DNA from: CAYPGJ01 sp050174775
GTDB lineage: Bacteria; Planctomycetota; Phycisphaerae; Phycisphaerales; UBA1924
Assembly (NCBI GenBank): GCA_050174775.1
Contig: JBFXJP010000002.1
Coordinates: forward strand, 1 to 64,000
Length of the DNA stretch: 64,000 bases
Direction: 5' to 3'
The translations under genes were made by a program, and so were the position numbers. The notes beneath the pieces are model-generated. The model saw nothing but the letters and a program-made list of their open reading frames with translations, made no database searches and was not told the DNA's origin. Position 1 is the first letter of the stretch. The number at the start of each line of letters is the position of its first letter. Of the stretch, positions 51,836-60,567 are shown one piece after another.

Positions 51836-53332
51836 TCAGGCGTGGGTGTGCGCGTGGGCGGGCTTCATCTCGCTCATGGCCTTCTGCGGGTCGATGCCGA
51901 GCTTCTTGGCGACGCGGGCGCCGTAGTCCTGATCGGCGCGGAAGAAGTGGCAGAGCTGGAGGAGCTGGACTTCGCGGCGGGCCTGGGAGAGGACGCCGGC
52001 GATGCGGGTCGTGAGACGATCGCGCTGGCCGTCGTCGAAAAGTCGGTAGAGGTTGCCGGCCTGGGTGAAGTCGTCGTGGTCCTGGGTGGAGTCGAAGCGG
52101 TCTGCGACGCATTGGCCCAGGTCCCACGCGGGCTCGGAGAATTTCTCGTTGGGCATGGGGGTGTTCTCGCGCGTGTTGGGCCAGTAGTTGGGCCTGGCGC
52201 CGTAGTTCTCTGCCGTGGCCATGGCGCCGTCGCGCTGGTAGGTGGCGAAGGGGCAGCGGGGCTTGTTGACGGGGAGGGTGTGGTAGTTGTTGCCGACGCG
52301 GTAGCGGTGCGCGTCGGCGTAGGACATGAGTCGGGCCTGGAGCATCTTGTCGGGGCTGGGGCCGATGCCCGGCACGAGGGCCGAGGGGCTGAAGGAGGAT
52401 TGCTCGACCTCGGCGTGATAGTTCTCGGGATTGCGGTTGAGCTCGAGGACGCCGACCTCGATGAGGGGGAACTCCGCGTGGGGCCAGACCTTGGTGAGAT
52501 CGAAGGGGTTCCAGCGGAAGGACTCGGCCTGCGTCTGCGTCATGACCTGGATGCAGAAACGCCACTTGGGGTAGTCGGCGCGTTCGATGGCGTTGAAGAG
52601 GTCGCGCTGGTGTGATTCGCGATCGTCGGCGATGGTTTTGGCGGACTCGTCGTCGGTGAGGTTCTTGACGCCCTGCATGGACTTGAAGTGGAACTTGCAC
52701 CAGACGCGCTCGCCCTGGGCGTTGACGAGGGAGTAGGTGTGGCTGGAGAAGCCGTGCATGTGGCGATAGGAGGCGGGGATGCCGCGGTCGGAGAAGAGGA
52801 TGGTGACCTGGTGGAGCGATTCGGGACACTGGCTCCAGAAGTCCCACTGCATGTCCATGTCGCGCATGTTGGTCTTGGGGTCGCGCTTCTGGGTGTGGAT
52901 GAACATCTGGAACTTGTAGGGATCGCGGACGAAGAAGACGGGCGTGTTGTTGCCCACCATGTCCCAGTTGCCCTGCTGGGTGTAGAACTTGATGGCGAAG
53001 CCCCGGACGTCGCGCTCGGCGTCGGCGGCGCCGCGCTCGCCCGCGACGGTGGAGAATCGCAGGAAGACGTCGGTCTTGAGTCCGATCTTGGAGAGGAAGG
53101 CGGCCTTGGTGTGCTTGGTGACGTCGTGGGTGACGGTGAAGGTTCCGTAGGCGCCGGAGCCCTTGGCGTGGACGACGCGCTCGGGGATGCGTTCGCGGTT
53201 GAAGTGCTGCATCTGCTCGAGGAGGGCGACGTCCTGCATGAGGACGGGGCCGCGCGGGCCTGCGGTGAGGGCCTGCTGGCGTGCGATGGGGGCGCCGTCG
53301 GCGGTGGTGAGCTGTGGGTGCTTGTCGGTCAT
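51836..53332 (-). CDS. katA: Monofunctional haem catalase
   Basis: A 498-residue clade-type catalase that decomposes hydrogen peroxide. The catalytic His55 (ERVVHAKGSG) and Asn128 (GNNTPVFF) are present. The haem-ligating Tyr338 is in the proximal motif RLMSYADAHRYRVG. The length and the short C-terminal tail fit small-subunit catalases rather than KatE with its flavodoxin-like end. I chose the ATG at 53332 over the one two codons upstream because AGGAG then stands 7 nt away. It is transcribed divergently from the OxyR-type regulator, with an operator-like region between, so it is probably peroxide-induced. The gene name katA is by analogy. Confidence 0.95.
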   Translation of the reverse strand: MTDKHPQLTTADGAPIARQQALTAGPRGPVLMQDVALLEQMQHFNRERIPERVVHAKGSGAYGTFTVTHDVTKHTKAAFLSKIGLKTDVFLRFSTVAGERGAADAERDVRGFAIKFYTQQGNWDMVGNNTPVFFVRDPYKFQMFIHTQKRDPKTNMRDMDMQWDFWSQCPESLHQVTILFSDRGIPASYRHMHGFSSHTYSLVNAQGERVWCKFHFKSMQGVKNLTDDESAKTIADDRESHQRDLFNAIERADYPKWRFCIQVMTQTQAESFRWNPFDLTKVWPHAEFPLIEVGVLELNRNPENYHAEVEQSSFSPSALVPGIGPSPDKMLQARLMSYADAHRYRVGNNYHTLPVNKPRCPFATYQRDGAMATAENYGARPNYWPNTRENTPMPNEKFSEPAWDLGQCVADRFDSTQDHDDFTQAGNLYRLFDDGQRDRLTTRIAGVLSQARREVQLLQLCHFFRADQDYGARVAKKLGIDPQKAMSEMKPAHAHTHA

Positions 53333-53412
53333 GGGCATTCTCCTGCTGTGCCTGGCTCGCCACGGGGGCGCGTGCGGCGGGGTGGTGCATAGAGAACGTA
53401 CGAGCGCAAGGT

Positions 53413-53460
53413 ATAGATGTCCAAGACATGAAATCGAATGTAGATATAGGATGTGTCTAT
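53413..53460. promoter_or_regulatory. Probable OxyR control region
   Basis: Two dyads stand between the catalase and oxyR genes. ATAG-N7-CTAT at 53446-53460 matches the half-site pattern of the OxyR consensus; it covers a TAGGAT box (53447-53452) and the oxyR start codon. A perfect repeat ATGTC-CAA-GACAT lies at 53417-53429, preceded by ATAG (53413-53416). The first would suit autorepression, the second regulation of catalase. The full 4-element OxyR consensus is not complete. Confidence 0.6.
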
Positions 53461-54394
53461 GGAATTGCATCAGCTGAGGTATTTCGAGGCGGCGGCGAGC
53501 GCGGGGTCGATGAGCCGAGCGGCGGAGCGGTGCCGTGTGGCGCAGCCGTCGTTGAGTCAGCAGATCGCGCGCCTGGAGGAGTCGCTGGGGGTGCGGCTGT
53601 TTGATCGGTTGGGGCGCGGGGTGGCGCTAACGCCTGCGGGGCGGGCGCTGCTGCCCAGGGCGCGCCGGATCTTGAACGAAGCGCGGGATGCGCGGGAGAA
53701 CCTGCGCGCGGACATCGATGAGGGAACGGGGAGGCTGTCGGTGGGGGCGATTCCGACGATGGCGCCGTACCTGTTGCCGCCGGCGCTCGCGGGTGTGCGC
53801 GCGTCGTACCCGGGGTGCGAACTGCACGTGCGGGAGGATCTGACGGAGCGGTTGCTCGAGCAGGTGTCGGACCTCGAGGTGGACGTCGCGGTGATGAGCA
53901 CGCCGATCGAGCACGCCGGGGTGGACGTGCGCGTGGTAGGGGAGGAGCGGCTCGTCGTGGTGGCGGCGCGGGAGGGGATGCTGGAGGGGGCGGGGGAGAT
54001 CACGCTGGAGACGCTTCGCGAGATGCCGCGAGTGAGTCTGGACGAGATGCACTGTCTGGGGAGACAGATCGCGGGGTTCTGCTCGGCGCGGCGTGTGGGG
54101 GCGAACGTGGTGTGCCGAGCGACGCAGCTGTCGACGTTGCTGGAGATGGTGCGGCTGGGGCTGGGCGTGTCGCTGGCGCCGGAGATGGCGGCGCGGGAGG
54201 ACCGGTCGGGGACGCGGGTGTACGCGGCGCTCAAGCGCGGCGGGCCGACGCGGGAGATCGCGGTGGTGACGCGGAAGGGGAGGACGCTGGGGAAGGGCGG
54301 GGAGCGGTTTGTCGAGCTTGTGGCGCGCGCGGTGACAGAGGGTGTCAGAGCCAGCGGAAGCGGCGGAAGATCCAGAGTTCGAGGAGGGCGATGA
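53459..54394 (+). CDS. oxyR: Peroxide-sensing LysR-type regulator OxyR
   Basis: A 311-residue LysR-family protein. The N-terminal helix-turn-helix covers about 1-60 (LHQLRYFEAAASAGSMSRAAER, SLSQQIARLEESLGVRLFDR). The substrate domain carries the redox pair in HCLGRQIAGFC. With the ATG at 53459 these are Cys199 and Cys208, exactly the numbers of the redox Cys in E. coli OxyR, which supports this start over a GTG two codons earlier. Peroxide would form a disulfide and switch on targets. Divergence from catalase fits this role. The 3' end overlaps the convergent transporter gene by 50 nt. Confidence 0.95.
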   Translation: MELHQLRYFEAAASAGSMSRAAERCRVAQPSLSQQIARLEESLGVRLFDRLGRGVALTPAGRALLPRARRILNEARDARENLRADIDEGTGRLSVGAIPTMAPYLLPPALAGVRASYPGCELHVREDLTERLLEQVSDLEVDVAVMSTPIEHAGVDVRVVGEERLVVVAAREGMLEGAGEITLETLREMPRVSLDEMHCLGRQIAGFCSARRVGANVVCRATQLSTLLEMVRLGLGVSLAPEMAAREDRSGTRVYAALKRGGPTREIAVVTRKGRTLGKGGERFVELVARAVTEGVRASGSGGRSRVRGGR

Positions 54395-55319
54395 GGAGGA
54401 GGACCGCGCAGACGATGGCGAAGCCGAGGGGGCTGTCGACGCCCGGGATGCCGCCGACGTTGATGCCGAGGAGGCCGGTGATGAGGCCGAGTGGGAGGAA
54501 GATGCCGGCGACGAGGGAGAGGATGTACATCGCGCGGTTCATCTGCTCGGTGGCGCGCGCGAGGATCTCCTCGTGCATGACGACGGCGCGTTCTCGTGCG
54601 GCGTCGAGCTCTTCGACATAGCGGGTGAGGCGGTCGGCGTCCTCGCGGAGTCTGGCGCGGTCGCGCTCGGTGAGCCAGGAGACGGACGCGGTGAGGAGGC
54701 GGGTCATGGCCTCGCGTTGCGGCGCGATGTACCGGCGGAAGGCGATCGCGCGACGGCGGAGGTCGGCGATGGCATGGCGCATGTCGGAGTACTGGCCCGC
54801 GGCGACGCGCTCCTCCATGTCGGCGAGTTCGTCCTCGAGCGCGTCGATGGCGTCCTGCATGCGGTCGATGAGGCCGGAGGCGATGCGGACCAGGAGCGAG
54901 CCGGAGCGGTTGGGTCCGGCGCCGCGTTCGACGCTATCGCGGACGTCCTGGATGGCGACGACCTTGCGGTGCCGGAGCGAGATGAAGCGGCGCTCGTCGG
55001 CCCAGATGCGGAGGGAGACCATGTCGTCGGGCTCGGCGCCGGGATTGAGGTTGATGCCGCGGAGGATCACGAGAAGGCCTTGACCGATGACCTCGGCGCG
55101 CGGGCGGGTTTCCTCGGCGAGGAGGGCGTCGCAGACGATGGGGTCGAGGCCTGTCGCGTTGCGCAGCCACGCGATGCTGCGCTTGCAGGAACGATCGAGG
55201 TGTGCCCAGAGCGTGGCGCCTTGGGGGAGTTCGCGCTCGATCTCGTCCCAGCGGAGCGGCTTGCCGCCGCCCTGTCCGTCGAGCGCGTAGGCGCCGATGA
55301 GTCCCTGTTCGTCGGTCAT
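54345..55319 (-). CDS. CorA/ZntB-family divalent cation transporter
   Basis: A 324-residue protein with the large cytosolic N-terminal domain and long stalk helix of the CorA superfamily. Two C-terminal membrane helices follow (YILSLVAGIFLPLGLITGLLG and GFAIVCAVLLLIALLELWIF). The signature at the pore is GIN-VGGIPG rather than the GMN of classical CorA; this form is usual in ZntB-like zinc transporters. Which ion it carries is not settled by sequence. The ATG at 55319 has a TACCGT box 7 nt upstream. Its 3' end overlaps oxyR by 50 nt in opposite orientation. Confidence 0.88.
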   Translation of the reverse strand: MTDEQGLIGAYALDGQGGGKPLRWDEIERELPQGATLWAHLDRSCKRSIAWLRNATGLDPIVCDALLAEETRPRAEVIGQGLLVILRGINLNPGAEPDDMVSLRIWADERRFISLRHRKVVAIQDVRDSVERGAGPNRSGSLLVRIASGLIDRMQDAIDALEDELADMEERVAAGQYSDMRHAIADLRRRAIAFRRYIAPQREAMTRLLTASVSWLTERDRARLREDADRLTRYVEELDAARERAVVMHEEILARATEQMNRAMYILSLVAGIFLPLGLITGLLGINVGGIPGVDSPLGFAIVCAVLLLIALLELWIFRRFRWL

Positions 55320-55326
55320 CCGTGAC

Positions 55327-55332
55327 ACGGTA
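55327..55332 (-). promoter_or_regulatory. Possible -10 box for the CorA/ZntB gene
   Basis: TACCGT on the minus strand ends 7 nt before the ATG at 55319. It overlaps the outer end of the hairpin listed next. Confidence 0.25.
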
Positions 55333-55374
55333 CCGCGCCCCCGGCCGGCGTCATCGTCGGAGCGGGGGCGCGGT
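55332..55374 (-). terminator. Long inverted repeat after the PilZ gene
   Basis: The 12-nt arms ACCGCGCCCCCG and CGGGGGCGCGGT are perfectly complementary and separated by 19 bp. The hairpin lies 14 nt beyond the PilZ stop codon and may end that transcript. No T-run follows on the minus strand. Confidence 0.45.
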
Positions 55375-55388
55375 TTGGCGTGGTCGGA

Positions 55389-55751
55389 TCAGATGGCGCG
55401 TCGGACGGGTCGAGCGAGCGCAAGCCGTTTGCGTGGGTGCGGCAGGTCGGCGGCGCGGTCTCGCGCGGAGATCCAGCGGCAGCCGAGCCGGACGTGCTCG
55501 TCGTCGAGCGGGCCGACGCGTACGACGCGGGCGTGGCGTGATTCGTTGTCCGGGCCGTGGGTGAGGCGGATGGCGTCGCCGTGGCGGGGGCAGGCGGTGG
55601 AGGCGACGCGGAGGCCGATGCCGGATCGTGAGGCGTCGACGATCTCGGCGAGGTGGGGCTCGCGTCGATCGGCCTGCTCCCACCAGGACAGGTGTTCGGA
55701 TTCGGGCGCGTCGCGGCGCTCGCGGCGTCGCTCGTTCGTGGCTTTGCGCAT
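55389..55751 (-). CDS. PilZ-like c-di-GMP-binding protein
   Basis: A 120-residue single-domain protein. The Arg-rich N-terminus (ERRRERRDAP) and the later IVDASRSGIGLRV match the RxxxR and (D/N)xSxxG motifs that bind c-di-GMP in PilZ domains. The remaining strands (DAIRLTHG, HARVVRVGPL, RLGCRWIS) fit the PilZ barrel. It lies 45 nt downstream of the GGDEF-domain gene on the same strand, so an effector for its product is the natural reading. The exact family assignment rests on the two motifs. Confidence 0.78.
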   Translation of the reverse strand: MRKATNERRRERRDAPESEHLSWWEQADRREPHLAEIVDASRSGIGLRVASTACPRHGDAIRLTHGPDNESRHARVVRVGPLDDEHVRLGCRWISARDRAADLPHPRKRLALARPVRRAI

Positions 55752-55796
55752 GGTCTCTCCTCCGGAAGGCGATTGCTATCGAATGCGGAGATCGGT

Positions 55797-57356
55797 TCAC
55801 GCCGCGCAAGCGGCGGCGTGATGGAGTCTGTGCAGTGCGTCGACGACGGTGGGGTCGAACTGTGCTCCGCGCTCGCTGTAGACCTCGGAGAGCGCCTGGA
55901 GCACGGACCTCCGGACGGCGTACGGGCGATCGCTGGTCATGGCGACGACCGAGTCGGCGACGGTGAGGATCATGACCAGCTCGGTGTCGGTCCCGAGCAG
56001 GGCTCGCGTGGAGCCGGGCCGGTCTCGATGGTCGTAGCGGTCATGGTGCCGCTCGACGAGGCGCGCGATGCGATCGTCGACGCCGGCGGCGCGGATGAGA
56101 TCAGCGCCGAATCGGGCGTGCTCGTTGACGAAGCGTCGTTCGCTGTCCGTGAGCCGGCGCTCCGCCGCGAGGAGTTCTTCGGGCACCGCGACCTTGCCGA
56201 GGTCGTGGAATTCGGAAGCGAGGAGGAGCGCGGTGAGGGAGTTGACGTCGTGCTGCATGATCCGTCCGAGCTGGAGGGCGAGGTTGCGGACCTGGATGCC
56301 GTGATCGACGATCTGCTCGCGCTGTGTGGGGCGGAGACCGGGGATCATGGCGTCGCGGAGCGCGCTGAGCCTGGCGTGCGCGTCGGTGTGGGGCATGGAC
56401 TGCGTCCATTCGGAGAGTTCAACGGCGTGGACCATGGGGACGGTGCAGACGCGGTTGCGGCCGAGGTCCTTGGCGAGGTAGAGGGCCTTGTCGGCCTCGA
56501 CGATCCCGTGCTCGCGGACCGCCGCCGTGGGGAGGACCGCGACGCCGAAGCTGGCGGTGACGCGGACGGAGCCGCCCTCGATGGGGATGGAGAGTTGAGA
56601 GACGGTGCGCCGGATGTCATCGGCCCAGTTCCAGGCCTCGGTGGCGCACGGTGAGGAGCGGACGAGGAGGAATTCCTCGCCGCCCCATCGGGCGAGGAGG
56701 TCGGTGCGTTGTGCGCTTTGTCGGATGACGTCGGCCGCGGCCTTGAGGACGAGGTCGCCGGAGTGGTGCCCGTGGGTGTCGTTGATCTCCTTGAAGCGAT
56801 CCAGGTCCATCATGACGATGGCGGTGTGTTGTCTTCGGTCGTGTGAGGTGCGGTCCGACTCGATGTAGCGTTCGGCCTGTCGGCGGTTGCTGAGGCCGGT
56901 GAGCGGGTCGGTGGAGGCTTCTCGATGGAGGTGACGCAGGCGTCTGGCCTGGATGCGGCGGTCGTGGAGGCGCTGGCGCGCCGCGTTCACGGCGGTCTCG
57001 ATGCGGTCCCAGAGGCCGTCGGAGTGAATCGCGGAGTCCTTGTGGACGAAATCGGCGACGCCGTGCCGGAGTGACTCAACGACGACGCGCTGGTCCTCAC
57101 TGGAAGAGACGACGAGAATGGGGGTGTCGGGGAGGACCTCGCGCAGGTCCGGGATGAGCTCCGGGGCGGTGTAGGGGGTCAGATTGAAGTCGAGGACGAC
57201 GCAATCGAACGCGGAGCCAGAGGCGGCCTTGAGGAGCTCGTCCTTTGTTGCGGCGACGACGACCTCGACGAGCGAGCGTCCTTCGCGCAGCGCCATGTGC
57301 AACAACTCGCGATGATCCGCGTCATCCTCAGCGAGCAATATGCGAACTTTGTGCAT
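55797..57356 (-). CDS. Response regulator with GGDEF and HD domains
   Basis: A 519-residue protein of three parts. The REC receiver (1-122) has acid residues at 11-12, the phospho-acceptor Asp56 (CVVLDFNL) and Lys105/106 region. The GGDEF domain (about 140-310) has RWGGEEF at 223-229, so it can make c-di-GMP; the RxxD inhibitory site is not intact (QRTD). The C-terminal HD domain has EFHDLGK (His384, Asp385) and paired His437-438. The GYP motif of c-di-GMP phosphodiesterases is absent (DRYDHRDRPG stands in its place), so its activity is unclear. Next to it on the same strand is the PilZ gene; a divergent histidine kinase gene lies across a 329-bp spacer and is a likely partner. Confidence 0.9.
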   Translation of the reverse strand: MHKVRILLAEDDADHRELLHMALREGRSLVEVVVAATKDELLKAASGSAFDCVVLDFNLTPYTAPELIPDLREVLPDTPILVVSSSEDQRVVVESLRHGVADFVHKDSAIHSDGLWDRIETAVNAARQRLHDRRIQARRLRHLHREASTDPLTGLSNRRQAERYIESDRTSHDRRQHTAIVMMDLDRFKEINDTHGHHSGDLVLKAAADVIRQSAQRTDLLARWGGEEFLLVRSSPCATEAWNWADDIRRTVSQLSIPIEGGSVRVTASFGVAVLPTAAVREHGIVEADKALYLAKDLGRNRVCTVPMVHAVELSEWTQSMPHTDAHARLSALRDAMIPGLRPTQREQIVDHGIQVRNLALQLGRIMQHDVNSLTALLLASEFHDLGKVAVPEELLAAERRLTDSERRFVNEHARFGADLIRAAGVDDRIARLVERHHDRYDHRDRPGSTRALLGTDTELVMILTVADSVVAMTSDRPYAVRRSVLQALSEVYSERGAQFDPTVVDALHRLHHAAACAA

Positions 57357-57685
57357 TGCTGCCCCCGGCGTCTTTGTGGGATTGCTGATTCGGTCGCTCC
57401 ATCGTCGTCCCCGCCGGGGGGCGGATCGAGTGATGGTCGTGCAAAACCGTGCGTCGCCCCCCGGTTCCGGCGATGCGCACGGCGGTTTGATGTCGTCACA
57501 TGCTGCCCAGCTTGCCGAAGCCGCCCACGGGAACGCGCGATGCGCGGGGCTCGGAGCGTGCGGCGCATCTCGGACGTGAGGGGATATGGGCGACCGGCGG
57601 GCGGCGCGTGATCGAGTGAGGCGGGCGTCGGGTCGATAGCGTTAGGCCGTGCGATTGCGTCGCGCGGTTCTGGCGGGAGACTTCC
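57357..57685. other. Divergent regulatory spacer, nothing else recognised
   Basis: This 329-bp interval separates the REC-GGDEF-HD gene from the divergent sensor kinase gene. I see no tRNA, small gene or strong dyad in it. Only the Shine-Dalgarno site GGGAGA (57675-57680) of the kinase gene is clear at its right end. Promoters for both genes must lie here but are not resolvable. Confidence 0.6.
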
Positions 57686-60124
57686 GTGGACCACAGACAC
57701 AGCGTGAGACATGTATGGCCGCTGCTGGGCGCACTGGCGGTTTCGCAGTTGAGTGTGACCCTCGCGACAAGGACCGTGGATCTGCTCTCGGACCACGCGA
57801 GCGCGATGGTCCTGCACATCGCCGCGCTGGCGCTCGTGCTCGGGTCCTGGCTGTTCCTGCGGATCATGCACGACGTGGCGCCGTCGGCGGACACGCGCCC
57901 TCCGCTGTGGAATCGCGCGATCGCGCTGGCGCCCGTGAGCATTCTCGGGCTGGGCATCGGGCTGACGACGATGGCGGTGGTGCGGATCCGCGCACACACC
58001 GAGCAGATGGCGCGGATCCGGTTTGATCAGCTGACGGACCGTGTGGCGACCGAGACGGACCGCCGGGTGAATCAGGTGGTGTACGGGCTGCACGGCGCCC
58101 GGGGCATGTTCCACGCCAGTGACGCGATCGGACGGCGTGAGTTCATCCAATACGTTCGTTCACGCGATCTGGCGGCGGAGTTCCCTGGCGCGATCGGGAT
58201 GGGGTTCATCAAGCGCGTGCGACGCGACGATCTCGCATCGTTCCTCGAACAGGAACGTGCGGACGCGGCGCCGGGATTCGAGGTTCAGACCTCCGGCAGC
58301 GCGCGGGACATGTACGTGGTCACCGCGATCGAGCCGGATTCGGCGAGCAACGCGTCGTGGGGGTTCGACGCGGGGTCGGAGCCGGTTCGTCGAGCGGCGA
58401 TTGAGTCGGCCGTGCGATCAGGACGCGCGACGCTGAGCGGAAGGGTGACGCTGTTCCAGGATCAGACGCACCGCGCGGGGTTCCTGTACCTGGTCCCGGT
58501 GTACCGCAACGGCACGGACCCGGTCACGCCTGAGGAGCGCGAGGCGGCGCTGGTCGGCATCGTGTACGCGCCGCTGGTCATCGACGAGGTTCTCTCGCCG
58601 ATCGTGAGGGCGGGCGACTCGATGCTCGGGATCAGCGTCACGGACGTGAACGAGAGCGGCGCGGACGTGATGCTCTATGAGTGCAACGCGTCACGTGAGA
58701 TGACGGGAAGGATCAAGGGCAGCGCTCGCGCCTCGAAGCTGAGCGACGAACGCGCGTTGCACGTGGGCGGCAGAACGTGGCTGCTGAGCATGCGCCCGTT
58801 GCCGCGGTTCTACGAGGACGTGGAGCGCAGCCACGGCGCCGCGGTCGGCATCGGCGGGGTGACGCTCAGCCTGCTCGCGGCGGCGTGCGTGTGGGCGTTG
58901 GCGTCCGGCCGATCGCGCGCACGGACGATGGCGGAGAAGATGACGCGGGACCTTGCCGCGGCTAAGGCGCGTGCCGAGGACGCGTTGCGCCGGTTCGAGG
59001 CGTTGCGGCAGACGCTCAACCAGCACTCGATCATCTCGGTGGCGGACGGCTCGGGCCGCATCATCGACATGAACGAGGCGTTCTGCCGGATCAGCGGGTA
59101 CTCGCGCGAGGAGCTGCTCGGGAAGGACCATCGGATCATCAACTCGGGCGAGCATCCCAAGTCGTTCTGGGTCGAGATGTGGCGGACGGTGGCCGCGGGC
59201 AATCCGTGGCGCGCCGACGTGTGCAACCGCGCCAAGGACGGCTCGCTGTACTGGGTGGACAGCATCATCGCGCCGTTCCGCGGTCCGGACGGACGGATCG
59301 AGCAGATCGTGTCGATCCGGAGCGACATCACGCCGCGGAAGCACTCGGAGGCGGAGCTTGTCGAGAAGAACCTCGAGATGGAGCAGTTCGTCTACACGGC
59401 CTCGCACGATCTGAAGTCTCCGATCGTGACGATCCAGGGGTACGTGCGGCATCTCCTGCAGGACCTGGAGGCCGGGAAGCACGAGGAGCTGGCCGACTAC
59501 GCCGGACGCATCCGACGCGCGGCGGAGCGGATGCGCGGGAGCATCGACGACCTGCTCGATCTCAGCCGGGTCGGACGCGCCACGCTCACACCGGAGGAGA
59601 TCGACGTTCGGGCGTTCGTGGAGGAGCTTCGCGAGGGGTTCAGCGCGCGTCTTGAGGAGTCGGGTGTTGCGTTCGAGACGAGTGTGAATGTTCGGACGTT
59701 CTGTTTCGACCGCGGGCAGCTCACGCATCTGCTCCAGAACCTGGTCGAGAACGCGATTCACTACGGGTGTGACGGCGCGGAGAAGCGTGTCGAAGTGATC
59801 GTCGAACCCTTGCCGGACGGGGGGATCGATCTGCGTGTTCGTGATCATGGGGCGGGCATCCCGCCCCAGCACCGCGAGCGTGTGTTCGGCCTTTTTCAGC
59901 GCCTGTCGAGCAGCAAGTCGGGGACGGGGGTCGGTCTGGCGATCGTGCGCGGCATCGTGCAGCGCAACAAGGGCAGCGTGACCATCGAGGACACGCCCGG
60001 GGGCGGGACGACGATGCGCGTTCGCCTTGTGCCGCTGGCGTCGACGGCGACGGCACCGGAAGCATCAGGAGCGTCATCAGATGTCGATGAACAGTGTGAG
60101 GTCCATTCACTTTCTGCTGGTTGA
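57686..60124 (+). CDS. CHASE-PAS sensor histidine kinase
   Basis: An 812-residue membrane sensor. Three N-terminal hydrophobic helices (about 11-105) precede a CHASE-type extracytoplasmic domain (about 120-345). One more helix follows (GGVTLSLLAAACVWALASG), then a PAS/PAC domain (about 440-560). The kinase has the HisKA phospho-acceptor His574 in ASHDLKSP, then the HATPase motifs: NLVENAIHYG (N box), DHGAGIP (G1) and GTGVGLAIVRGI (G2). The start is GTG, with GGGAGA 5 nt upstream. The response regulator gene overlaps its end by 44 nt, so they form a two-component pair. Neighbouring c-di-GMP genes suggest a joint signalling system. Confidence 0.92.
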   Translation: MDHRHSVRHVWPLLGALAVSQLSVTLATRTVDLLSDHASAMVLHIAALALVLGSWLFLRIMHDVAPSADTRPPLWNRAIALAPVSILGLGIGLTTMAVVRIRAHTEQMARIRFDQLTDRVATETDRRVNQVVYGLHGARGMFHASDAIGRREFIQYVRSRDLAAEFPGAIGMGFIKRVRRDDLASFLEQERADAAPGFEVQTSGSARDMYVVTAIEPDSASNASWGFDAGSEPVRRAAIESAVRSGRATLSGRVTLFQDQTHRAGFLYLVPVYRNGTDPVTPEEREAALVGIVYAPLVIDEVLSPIVRAGDSMLGISVTDVNESGADVMLYECNASREMTGRIKGSARASKLSDERALHVGGRTWLLSMRPLPRFYEDVERSHGAAVGIGGVTLSLLAAACVWALASGRSRARTMAEKMTRDLAAAKARAEDALRRFEALRQTLNQHSIISVADGSGRIIDMNEAFCRISGYSREELLGKDHRIINSGEHPKSFWVEMWRTVAAGNPWRADVCNRAKDGSLYWVDSIIAPFRGPDGRIEQIVSIRSDITPRKHSEAELVEKNLEMEQFVYTASHDLKSPIVTIQGYVRHLLQDLEAGKHEELADYAGRIRRAAERMRGSIDDLLDLSRVGRATLTPEEIDVRAFVEELREGFSARLEESGVAFETSVNVRTFCFDRGQLTHLLQNLVENAIHYGCDGAEKRVEVIVEPLPDGGIDLRVRDHGAGIPPQHRERVFGLFQRLSSSKSGTGVGLAIVRGIVQRNKGSVTIEDTPGGGTTMRVRLVPLASTATAPEASGASSDVDEQCEVHSLSAG

Positions 60125-60521
60125 GGACGACGACGACCACGCGGATCTGATCGAGCGCGGCCTGCGTGAGGGCAAGACGCAGGGCACGATCAGCCGTGTT
60201 GCGGACGGGGAGGCCGCGATGGCGTTCCTGCGCCGTGAGGGTCCGTACCGGGGCGCGGCGCGACCGGACGTTGTCTTGCTGGACATCAATCTGCCCCGGA
60301 TGAACGGCCACGAGGTGCTGCGGGCGATCAAGAGCGACCCATCGCTCGGGACGATCCCCGTGGTGATCCTGACCACGTCGCAGGCGCAGGTCGATCGCGC
60401 TCGCGCGTACGAGGAGCGCGCGAACAGCTACCTCGCAAAGCCGATCGACTTCGACAACTTTCATCAGATGATCGTGGACACACGTCTGTACTGGACGGAT
60501 TGGAACCAGCCCGCGGCGTAG
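60081..60521 (+). CDS. Single-domain response regulator (Rcp1-like)
   Basis: A 146-residue receiver without an output domain. The acidic pocket is LLVEDDDDH, the phospho-acceptor is Asp68 (VVLLDINLP), the Thr/Ser switch lies in VVILTTSQ and the Lys in SYLAKPID. This is the Rcp1/CheY-like type that acts through protein contact or phosphorelay. It begins within the end of the kinase gene, with AGGAG 9 nt before its ATG. It probably receives phosphate from that kinase and may relay it to the REC-GGDEF-HD protein or another target. Confidence 0.92.
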   Translation: MSMNSVRSIHFLLVEDDDDHADLIERGLREGKTQGTISRVADGEAAMAFLRREGPYRGAARPDVVLLDINLPRMNGHEVLRAIKSDPSLGTIPVVILTTSQAQVDRARAYEERANSYLAKPIDFDNFHQMIVDTRLYWTDWNQPAA

Positions 60522-60554
60522 AGGGACGCGGGCGGGCCGGTTCGCGGCTCCGCG

Positions 60555-60560
60555 TACCAT
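60555..60560 (+). promoter_or_regulatory. Possible -10 box for the ATP-grasp gene
   Basis: TACCAT lies 7 nt before the ATG at 60568. No Shine-Dalgarno site is present, in line with other leaderless-type starts in this window. Confidence 0.35.
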
Positions 60561-60567
60561 CCGCCCC

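Noticed and set aside
57357..57685. Possible small RNA or tRNA in the 329-bp spacer
   Set aside because: No cloverleaf, T-loop motif or strong terminator hairpin could be seen by eye; a covariance search would be needed.
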